Origin: Planotetraspora kaengkrachanensis
GTDB taxonomy: Bacteria > Actinomycetota > Actinomycetes > Streptosporangiales > Streptosporangiaceae
Assembly: GCF_016862895.1 (NCBI RefSeq)
Contig: NZ_BONV01000017.1
Span: forward strand, 1-64,000
DNA length: 64,000 nucleotides
Direction of reading: 5' to 3'
Under the pieces are notes generated by a model. That model did no database searches, had not been told where the DNA came from, and was given only the letters and a program-made list of their open reading frames with translations. Positions 17,927-24,631 of the stretch are shown piece by piece (the first letter of the stretch is position 1; every line of letters begins with the position of its first letter). The position numbers and the translations under genes were made by a program.

Positions 17927-19978
17927 TTGACTGAGAACTCTCAGGACGCCCCACGTTTCCAGCGGCTCGGCCCGGCGAACTGGCTGCCCGAGGAGCGCAA
18001 GAGCGTCGAGCGTTACGAGCGGCGGATCCGGGAGCTGGAGCTGAAGCTCGCCACCCAGCAGGCCCGCACCGACAACGCGCTGTACAAGCTCAAGGCCAAC
18101 CGTCCGTTCCGGGTCGTCCAGGCGCTCAGGGTCGCCGCGAAGTCCAACGAGTACACCCGTCTGCCCCGGGACCTGGGCAAGGCCATCAAGGGAGGCAACC
18201 GCCCCAAGGCGCCGCTGCGGGTGACCGAGGTGATCGCGCACGAAAAGGAGCGCGGGCCCGTAGTCGACATCCCCAGCGTGCAGTGGCCGGACGGACCCGT
18301 CGCGCGGCCCGACATGCGCGTCGCCGTGATCCTGGACGACTTCTCCCGCATGGCGTTCCGCTACGAGTGGGATCAGATCGAGTTCGGCAAGGACGACTGG
18401 CGGGAGGTCTTCGCCGAGAAGCGTCCCGAGATGCTGTTCTGCGAATCCGCCTGGCACGGGAACCAGACCAGGTGGCGGTACCAGATGACCGGCACCAACG
18501 CCCCCAAGCAGGAACTGCGCGATCTCATCGCCTGGTGCAAGCAGGAGGGCATCCCCACGGTCTTCTGGAACAAGGAAGACCCGCCGAACTTCGACTTCTT
18601 CATCGACACGGCCAAGCTGTTCGACTACGTGTACACGTGCGACGGCGACATGGTGCCGAAATATCGTGAAATTTTGGGTCACGACAGGGTGGGCGTCCTG
18701 CAGTTCGCGGCCCAGCCGCGGATCCACAACCCCATCCAGAATCGGGAGGGCCGGCCGTACGACATCGTGTTCGGCGGCATGTACTTCCGGGACAAGCACC
18801 CCGAGCGGCGCGAGCAGATGGAGACCATCCTCGCCCCGGTCCGCAAGCTCGGTCTGCACATCTTCGCCCGCAACGGCACGGTCGACGACAAGTACGCGTG
18901 GCCTGAGGAGTACCGCCCCCACATCGTGGGCGAGCTTCCTTACGAGCAGATGCTCGCCGCGTACAAGATGTACAAGGTCTTCCTGAACGTGAACTCGGTG
19001 ATCGACTCGCCGACCATGTGCGCCAGGCGGGTCTTCGAGCTTTCGGCCTGCTCGACCACCGTGCTGTCCGGCTGGTCCCGGGCGATCGAGAAGACGTTCG
19101 GCTCGCTCGTCCCCGTCGCACAGTCGGAGGAAGAGGCCTACAACCTGGCGCTGTACTTCATCAACAGCCCCGAACTGCGGGCCCGCCAGGGGCACCTGGC
19201 CATGCGCGAGGTGTTCGACAAGCATCTGTTCTCCCACCGGGTCGACCAGATCCTCACCGACGTCGGCCGGCCGGTCACCTCCCGGTCCCGGTCGGTGTCC
19301 ATCGTCCTGCCGACCAACCGGCCCGGCCAGATCGAGCACGCGATCAGCCAGGTCGCGCGGCAGAAGCACCGCAACCTCGAGCTCATCCTGGTTCTGCACG
19401 GCCTGTCCGAGGACACGAACGTCATCAGGGACAAGGCCCTTGCGGCGGGCGTTCCGGCGGTCAAGGTGCTGAACGCCGACGCTTCATTGACGCTGGGCGA
19501 GGTCCTCAACCATGGGATCGCTCATGCCGAAGGCGAGCTGATCTCCAAGATGGACGACGACAACCTCTACGGCGAGCACTACCTGTCCGACCTGCTGCGC
19601 GCCTTCGACTACAGCGACGCGGAGTTGGTGGGCAAGGGCGGGCACTACACCTACTTCGCCCACCAGGACGTCACCGTGTACCGCCTGCCCGGGCTCGAGC
19701 ACCGGTACACCCACCTCGTCCAGGGCGGCACCATCACGGCCAAGGCCGACCTCATCCGGTCGATGCTCTTCGAGCCGGTCAACACCGGCGAGGACACCCG
19801 CCTGGTACGGCGCTGCCAGGAGGAGAACATCCCCATCTACTCGGCCGACCGGTTCAACTTCGTGTACATGCGCAACTCCGACGCCGCCGCCCACACCTGG
19901 CAGGCCGCCGACCACGTGCTGACCCGCAACGCCCAATTCGCCTTCGCCGGCCACCCCGAAGCCCACGTGATGATCTGA
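17927..19978 (+). CDS. Two-domain glycosyltransferase (CgeB-like plus GT2-like)
   Basis: A 683-residue protein. Residues 20-55 are a charged coiled-coil-like stretch. About 125-430 resemble CgeB/DUF3880 and a following glycosyl transferase domain (FWNKEDPPNFDFF, VNVNSVIDSPTMCARRVFELSAC). Residues about 450-683 are a GT2-like GT-A domain with SIVLPTNRPGQIEHAI and the metal-binding ISKMDDDNLYG. The bifunctional layout suggests a polymerase or dual transferase in a glycan pathway. Translation starts at TTG after AAAGGGA. It closes the polysaccharide locus and is followed by an unusual repeat array that begins at its stop codon region. Confidence 0.8.
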   Translation: MTENSQDAPRFQRLGPANWLPEERKSVERYERRIRELELKLATQQARTDNALYKLKANRPFRVVQALRVAAKSNEYTRLPRDLGKAIKGGNRPKAPLRVTEVIAHEKERGPVVDIPSVQWPDGPVARPDMRVAVILDDFSRMAFRYEWDQIEFGKDDWREVFAEKRPEMLFCESAWHGNQTRWRYQMTGTNAPKQELRDLIAWCKQEGIPTVFWNKEDPPNFDFFIDTAKLFDYVYTCDGDMVPKYREILGHDRVGVLQFAAQPRIHNPIQNREGRPYDIVFGGMYFRDKHPERREQMETILAPVRKLGLHIFARNGTVDDKYAWPEEYRPHIVGELPYEQMLAAYKMYKVFLNVNSVIDSPTMCARRVFELSACSTTVLSGWSRAIEKTFGSLVPVAQSEEEAYNLALYFINSPELRARQGHLAMREVFDKHLFSHRVDQILTDVGRPVTSRSRSVSIVLPTNRPGQIEHAISQVARQKHRNLELILVLHGLSEDTNVIRDKALAAGVPAVKVLNADASLTLGEVLNHGIAHAEGELISKMDDDNLYGEHYLSDLLRAFDYSDAELVGKGGHYTYFAHQDVTVYRLPGLEHRYTHLVQGGTITAKADLIRSMLFEPVNTGEDTRLVRRCQEENIPIYSADRFNFVYMRNSDAAAHTWQAADHVLTRNAQFAFAGHPEAHVMI

Positions 19979-20020
19979 CCCGCCGGAACCTTAGGTGTGA
20001 TCACCGCCGAGACCTTGGGT

Positions 20021-20232
20021 GTGATCATGCACAAGCTCGCGAGCACGTGCCCTGACCAGCCCACCCGCTTGGGGTGATCATGCACGAGCTCGCGAATGAA
20101 CGGCCCGACCAGCCGTGACACGTTTCGTGATCATGCACGGATTCGGTCACACGCCGACTGGCCTGCAGGTTCACCGATCGTGATCATGCACCTGAACGGC
20201 CGCCCTGCCTGATCTCTCTACGGCGGGGCGGC
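20021..20232 (+). repeat. Array A: four 53-bp-spaced repeats in the 3' region of the glycosyltransferase gene
   Basis: The core GTGATCATGCAC occurs at 20021, 20074, 20127 and 20180, exactly 53 bp apart, identical in all four. Bases after the core are partly conserved (often RNRTTCG or AGCTCGCGA); the rest of each unit differs. A related GTGATCAC lies at 19997 and a weak GTGATGATC at 19967, next to the stop codon. The core holds TGATCATG, so each unit can be read as a short ORF from ATG to the next TGA; unit 1 gives MHKLASTCPDQPTRLG and unit 3 MHGFGHTPTGLQVHRS. Unit 2 stops early and unit 4 runs into the terminator. No cas genes are near. Confidence 0.9.
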
Positions 20233-20236
20233 CGTT
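20195..20236. terminator. Bidirectional terminator between arrays A and B
   Basis: A 15-bp stem (20195-20209 with 20222-20236, one G-T pair) closes a 12-base loop. It separates the convergent glycosyltransferase and flotillin genes and sits between the fourth copy of array A and the first of array B. Transcripts from either side would carry four repeats and then this hairpin. Confidence 0.75.
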
Positions 20237-20268
20237 CTGTCGTCCAAGCCTTCTCTACAGACCAACCG

Positions 20269-20439
20269 CTGCATGATCACGAAACGCGCTTCCGCAGGTC
20301 AGCAGTTGCGACCCCGAACTTGTGCATGATCACGCAAGACATCCGCCCAGGTCCGCACGGCCGTACTCGAATCCGTGCATGATCACGACCCGTGGGGGGC
20401 CTGCTCACGCAGGCCGTCCACGAACCTGTGCATGATCAC
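20269..20439 (-). repeat. Array B: four 53-bp-spaced repeats, inverted relative to array A
   Basis: GTGCATGATCAC, the reverse complement of the array A core, occurs at 20322, 20375 and 20428, with a one-base variant at 20269; all spacings are 53 bp. On the minus strand they are in sense orientation for the flotillin gene, and the first copy (20428-20439) contains its TGA stop. Each core offers TGATCATG, and the units read MHRFVDGLREQAPHGS, MHGFEYGRADLGGCLA and MHKFGVATADLRKRVS, each ending at the TGA of the next core. The last reads into the terminator. Confidence 0.9.
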
Positions 20440-21929
20440 GCCCGGGGGTCGGGGGCGATCGGGGACGCGGGCGGCTCGGAGCCGTTGACGCTCGCGGGCC
20501 CTCCCTTGGCGAGCAGGGACCGGGCCAGACCGAGACCGGTTCCACCCAGCGTCAGGGCCTTGGCCAGCATCTCCTCGATCCCCTGCGCGCCGTTCAGCAC
20601 GACCATGTGATCGACGTTGCCGAACGCCTTGGAGCCCGCCTCCACGATCTGCGGCCAGTTCTCGGCCAACTGCTGCGCGATGACGGCCTCCTGGTTCTCG
20701 GCCAGCGCCTCCGACCGTGCCCGGATCGCCTCCGCCTCGGCGAGGCCGCGTGCCTTGGCGGCCTCCGCCTCGGCCAGACCACGAGCCCTCGCCGCCTCGG
20801 CCTCGGCCAGGCCCCGCGCCTTCGCGGCCTCCGCCTCACCGACTCCGGTCGCCTTCGTCGCCGCCGCGGCGGCCTCTCCGCGCACCCGTACCGACTCGGC
20901 GTCCGCGGCCGCCGCCTGCTTCACCTGGGACGCCTGCGCCACCGCGCGGAGCTCCGTCTCCTTGGCCTCGGCCTCGGCCTGCGCGATGCGCGCGTCGCGC
21001 TCGGCCTGCGAGAGCGTCACGGTCTCGTACGCCTTGGCGTCGGCGGGCTTGCGGACCTGGGACTGCAGTCGCTGCTCGGCCAACTGGGCCTCAAGCTCGG
21101 CTGCCCTGGTCTCCTGGACGACGACCTCCTGACGGGCGGTGGCCTCCGACAGCGGGCCGGCCTGACGCGACTTGGCCGCGGCCTGATCGACCTCGGCCTG
21201 GTATCCGGCCTGCTGGATCTGCGCCTGGCGGATGGCGGCGGCCTTCTTGGCCGCGGCGACCTGCTCGGCCTCCGTGGCCTCCTGGTCGCGCTGCGCCTCG
21301 GCGATCCGCGCCGCGGCGGCGATCTTGGCGGCGTGCGGCTTGCCCAGGTTCGTGATGTAGCCGGTCTCGTCGTCGATCTCCTGGATCTGCAGCGAGTCCA
21401 CGACCAACCCGAGCTTGCTCATCTCGTCGGCGGCGGAACTGCGCGTCTCACTGGTCAGCCGCTCGCGGTTGAGAATGAGGTCCTCGACGGTGAGGTTGCC
21501 GATGATCGAGCGCAGATGGCCGGTGAAGAGCTCGTGAATGGCGCCGTTCATCGAGTCCTGCTGGTCGAGGAACCGCCGGGCGGCGTTGGCGATGCTGGCG
21601 AAGTCGTCGCCCACCTTGTAGATGACCACACCGCGCACCTGCACGGGGATGCCCTGTTGGGTGACGCACGAGACCTGGAGGTTGGCCGCGCGGCTGTCCA
21701 GCCTGAGGCGGCGTGCGGTCTGGAAGCCCGGCAGGACGGCGGTGCCCTTACCCGTGACGATCTTGAAGCCCAGGCTGTCGGCCAGGTCGTTCTTCGACCG
21801 GGCGCCGAGGCCAGAGATGATCATGGCCTCGTTGGGCTCGGCCACCCGCCAGACGGCCTTGAACAGTAAGACGACGACGATGAGGGCGACGATGATCGCG
21901 CCGCCCAGAAAGGCGAACTCCGTAGGCAT
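20436..21929 (-). CDS. Flotillin/SPFH-domain membrane protein
   Basis: A 497-residue protein with a short N-terminal membrane anchor (residues 8-27). The SPFH domain spans about 30-210 (EAMIISGLGARS, VQVRGVVIYKVGDD), and a long Ala/Glu-rich coiled coil follows. The coil contains near-perfect 12-residue repeats around residues 365-410 built on GLAEAEAAKAR. Flotillins form oligomeric scaffolds in ordered membrane domains and usually act with NfeD proteins; here a short NfeD-like gene lies directly upstream, 30 bases away. The C-terminal 30 residues are Gly/Pro/Ser-rich. Its stop codon falls within the first repeat of array B. Confidence 0.88.
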   Translation of the reverse strand: MPTEFAFLGGAIIVALIVVVLLFKAVWRVAEPNEAMIISGLGARSKNDLADSLGFKIVTGKGTAVLPGFQTARRLRLDSRAANLQVSCVTQQGIPVQVRGVVIYKVGDDFASIANAARRFLDQQDSMNGAIHELFTGHLRSIIGNLTVEDLILNRERLTSETRSSAADEMSKLGLVVDSLQIQEIDDETGYITNLGKPHAAKIAAAARIAEAQRDQEATEAEQVAAAKKAAAIRQAQIQQAGYQAEVDQAAAKSRQAGPLSEATARQEVVVQETRAAELEAQLAEQRLQSQVRKPADAKAYETVTLSQAERDARIAQAEAEAKETELRAVAQASQVKQAAAADAESVRVRGEAAAAATKATGVGEAEAAKARGLAEAEAARARGLAEAEAAKARGLAEAEAIRARSEALAENQEAVIAQQLAENWPQIVEAGSKAFGNVDHMVVLNGAQGIEEMLAKALTLGGTGLGLARSLLAKGGPASVNGSEPPASPIAPDPRA

Positions 21930-21959
21930 GCGAGCCTCCGCGGCAAGGGGGTGGGAAGG

Positions 21960-22169
21960 TCAGGCGATCGCGCGAGCGACGTAGACCGAACGTGGCGGTG
22001 AATACTCCACGACTACGACGATCGATCCCACCGGGATCTCCTCGTCCGGCACGCTCGGATAGGCGTAGAACGCCTCTACTCCCCCGCGGATCGGCACCAT
22101 CACCTCACCGACAAGGCCCGGACCGATCTTGCCCGTGACTCTGCCCTGCCTGCCGACCACCCGTGTCAC
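21960..22169 (-). CDS. Short NfeD-like OB-fold protein, flotillin partner
   Basis: A 69-residue beta-rich protein (VVGRQGRVTGKIGPGLVGEVMV, then IPVGSIVVVVEYSPPRSVYVARA) matching the C-terminal OB-fold of NfeD proteins. It lacks the membrane helices and protease domain of long NfeDs. NfeD and flotillin genes are classically paired, and the 30-base gap to the SPFH gene suggests an operon. It starts at GTG with a weak ribosome binding site. It may act as a soluble adaptor on the flotillin scaffold; that role is inference from gene pairing. Confidence 0.7.
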   Translation of the reverse strand: MTRVVGRQGRVTGKIGPGLVGEVMVPIRGGVEAFYAYPSVPDEEIPVGSIVVVVEYSPPRSVYVARAIA

Positions 22170-22322
22170 CCCGTCGTCTTCGCATTCACTGCGAATACGC
22201 AGGTTACTCGCCAGAAACCGCTACGTCATTATTCACGGGAGATGTACCGATGTGTCCCCCGTACGACTTTCCGGTATTCCGCATTTCCCCAGGTAATACG
22301 CCTTATCGGCATTAGGGAGGTG

Positions 22323-23429
22323 TCAGCCGTGTACGGCAGGCTCTCGGGAGTGGTCGCGTTCGCTGTCGGCCGGGGCCGCGGGCGCCGGCGATCCGGCCTT
22401 GGCCTGAGGCTCCGGACGACGGAGTTTGGTGAACGCCCATGACATGTTCGGCTCGACCGCCCATTTCGTGAAGAACCGGACGGGCCACGTGCAGAGCACG
22501 GTCGCGAGGACCACACCGAAGACGATCACCAGGGTGACCCCGAGCGGGGTGTCGAGCCGGTTGTAGAACCGTTCGAGCACCTTGACGACGAAACCGTGCA
22601 GCAGGTACGCGTACATGGTCGCGGCGCCCAGCCCGGTGAACCACACGCGGCGCCTCGGCGTGATCGCGATGAAGGCGGCCACCAGCAACGCCCCGACGGC
22701 CAGCAGGGCCAGCCGGATCAGGCTGCCGGTCAGGTCGTCCACGCCGATCGCCGAGTTCGCGTGCCGCCAGCGGATCCACTCGGTCGGCACCTTCATATGT
22801 ACGACGAAGGCGACGGCGAGTCCCACGAGAAGGACGGCGGCCCCGGCGATCCTCGCCCACCGCTGCCGCAGGATGTCGAGATGCTCCGGCTTCAGCATGA
22901 GCCCGAGGACGTAGAACGGCAGCAGGCCGAGCGTGCGGTTCATCGACAGTTCGTCCGGCAACGCGCTCGTTCCCGACAGGAGCGACAGGCCGACGGCGAC
23001 CACCAGCGGCCACCTCAACTGCAGCCACACCGGCGTGGAGAGCCGCCAGATGAACAGCGACATCAGGAACCACGTCAGGTAGTACGGATCGAGCAGGCTG
23101 ATCTCCAGCTTGCCGTACAGGAGGAAACGCGGCATCGAATACAACGTTTCAAAGATCACGTACGGCACGGCGAGGCCGCTGATGAGCTTGCGCGCCTTAC
23201 CCGCAGAGAAGGTGAAATTTCGCGATAAGTAACCGCTGACGACAATGAACAGCGGCATGTGAAAGAGATAGATGAAGAAGTACAGGGCGTGCGCGCCCTT
23301 GACATCCCGCAGATTCTCAATGAGGTGGCCACAGACCACAAGAAGGATGGCCAGGTACTTGGCGTTGTCCAGCAGAGGGTCACGAGCGGACGTGCCAGGT
23401 TTCACAGAGGTGGCGGGAGACGCGGTCAC
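22323..23429 (-). CDS. Acyltransferase family 3 protein (fucose 4-O-acetylase-like)
   Basis: A roughly 368-residue membrane acyltransferase. It opens with RDPLLDNAKYLAILLVVCGHLIE, the motif of the NolL/fucose 4-O-acetylase branch, followed by FFIYLFHMPLFIVVSGYLSR and eight or more further hydrophobic segments. The cytoplasmic tail is Ala/Pro-rich. It probably acetylates a sugar in a cell-surface glycan. I use the GTG at 23429 since homology begins soon after; a GTG at 23507 adds 26 unrelated residues and overlaps array C. It lies downstream of the SDR on the same strand, separated by the repeats. Confidence 0.8.
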   Translation of the reverse strand: MTASPATSVKPGTSARDPLLDNAKYLAILLVVCGHLIENLRDVKGAHALYFFIYLFHMPLFIVVSGYLSRNFTFSAGKARKLISGLAVPYVIFETLYSMPRFLLYGKLEISLLDPYYLTWFLMSLFIWRLSTPVWLQLRWPLVVAVGLSLLSGTSALPDELSMNRTLGLLPFYVLGLMLKPEHLDILRQRWARIAGAAVLLVGLAVAFVVHMKVPTEWIRWRHANSAIGVDDLTGSLIRLALLAVGALLVAAFIAITPRRRVWFTGLGAATMYAYLLHGFVVKVLERFYNRLDTPLGVTLVIVFGVVLATVLCTWPVRFFTKWAVEPNMSWAFTKLRRPEPQAKAGSPAPAAPADSERDHSREPAVHG

Positions 23430-23511
23430 GGTGCCGGACCCTATCGACTGCGCGTATGTCGTGATAGGTAACGGCGAACAAATTTTGCCGGAACGATCAA
23501 CAACCACTTTC

Positions 23512-23629
23512 CTACATGATCACGAACGGAATTTGCGCAGCTCGGACCGCATTCATACGAATCCGTACTTGATCACGCAGTGCGCCCTGCCAGCTCAGGC
23601 GGCAGCTCGCCGAATGCGTGCATGATCAC
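23512..23629 (-). repeat. Array C: three 53-bp-spaced repeats downstream of the SDR gene
   Basis: Copies of the GTGCATGATCAC core lie at 23512 (two changes), 23565 (two changes) and 23618 (exact), again at exactly 53-bp steps. On the minus strand they are in sense orientation for the preceding SDR gene. The exact copy starts a 16-codon reading frame, MHAFGELPPELAGRTA, ending at the TGA of the next copy. The other two have lost the ATG or gained an immediate stop, so this array looks decayed. The region also carries the acyltransferase promoter. Confidence 0.85.
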
Positions 23630-23630
23630 G

Positions 23631-23684
23631 CCCAAGCACCCCAAGCACCCCAAGCACCCCAAGCACCCCAAGCACCCCAAGCAC
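23631..23684. repeat. 9-bp tandem repeat, six perfect copies
   Basis: CCCAAGCAC is repeated six times without a mismatch (54 bp), directly beside array C and 30 bases beyond the SDR stop codon. Perfect copies indicate recent expansion by slippage. In one frame it would encode Lys-His-Pro repeats, but no gene signals support that. Confidence 0.9.
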
Positions 23685-23713
23685 CCACGGCACGCCACGT
23701 GCGCCACGCGGGG

Positions 23714-24520
23714 TCAGAGGTGGCAGGCGGTCAGACTGGCGGACCAGAGGGCCTCGGCGAGGGCGGGATCGGACATCGTGCGGGGCACCGCCGCAGGGGC
23801 GTTCTTGACGAAGAACCGGCCCGGGTGGTCGGCCCCGTCGGGCTGGGTGACCAGATGGACGATCCTGCTCGCTCCCACCTCGGGTGGCTCGGCCATCCCG
23901 GGCACGACGGTGAGGAACTTCATGAAGAGCGTGCCCGCGGCGAAGCCCGTGTCGAGCACGCCGGGATGCAGGCTGGTGGCCGCCAGGCCGCGCTCGGCGA
24001 GGCTGACGGTGAACAGGGCGCCCGCCTGTTTGGTGTCGCCGTACTGCAGCCATCCGTTCCAGCGCCGGCGGTCCCGGGACAGGTCGGCGGGGTCGATCCT
24101 GCCCGTCCTGGCCGCCCGCGACGAGGTCGTGACGATCCGCGCGGACGACTCTTTCAGGCGGTCGAGCAACAGGTTCGTCAGAAGAAAGGGGGCCAGATGA
24201 TTGACCTGCATCATGAGCTCGTGCCCGTCCGCGGTCCGCTCACGCCGGGTCGTCATCACGCCCGCGTTGTTGACGAGCGCGTCAATGCGCTCAAAGCTGG
24301 CGAGCAACTCGTCCGCCAGCCGCCGGACGTCGGACAGGACGGCGAAGTCGGCCTGGAACGTCTCCGGCGCGGTTCCGGTGATTGAGGCGACGCGGTCGGC
24401 GACCTCAGCCAGCCTGGTGGGAGTGCGCCCCACGAGCACTAGTTGGTGCCCCTGCTTCGCGAGAGCAAGGGCGACAGCTGCGCCGATTCCGGCACTCGCC
24501 CCAGTAAGCACAGTAATCAT
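23714..24520 (-). CDS. Short-chain dehydrogenase/reductase
   Basis: A 268-residue classical-type SDR using NAD(P)H. The cofactor loop TGASAGIG is at residues 6-13, LVNNAGVMTT follows, and the catalytic Ser (TTSSRAAR) and Tyr-Lys pair (YGDTK) are intact. Relatives (retinol dehydrogenase-like SDRs) reduce or oxidise lipid or xenobiotic carbonyls; the substrate is unknown. The ATG at 24520 is fixed by GGAGG five bases upstream; an earlier in-frame ATG is less likely. It is divergent from the conservon, with about 110 bases between. Confidence 0.88.
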   Translation of the reverse strand: MITVLTGASAGIGAAVALALAKQGHQLVLVGRTPTRLAEVADRVASITGTAPETFQADFAVLSDVRRLADELLASFERIDALVNNAGVMTTRRERTADGHELMMQVNHLAPFLLTNLLLDRLKESSARIVTTSSRAARTGRIDPADLSRDRRRWNGWLQYGDTKQAGALFTVSLAERGLAATSLHPGVLDTGFAAGTLFMKFLTVVPGMAEPPEVGASRIVHLVTQPDGADHPGRFFVKNAPAAVPRTMSDPALAEALWSASLTACHL

Positions 24521-24631
24521 CAGAACCTCCACTGCGCCAGAACAGTATCGGTGCTAGTCTCCTGTGCGATCTTCCGGAGGTGCATTTCCCCATAAATGCG
24601 GCGCGAGCCTCCACGCACTGCAGGAGTGGCC

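Noticed and set aside
20021-20439. CRISPR array
   Set aside because: Regular spacing suggests CRISPR, but the conserved part is only about 12-20 bp, the two halves are in opposite orientation around a terminator, and no cas gene is present.
22170-22322. Small gene between the NfeD-like and acyltransferase genes
   Set aside because: No frame with sensible composition and start; most likely the promoter of the NfeD-flotillin unit.
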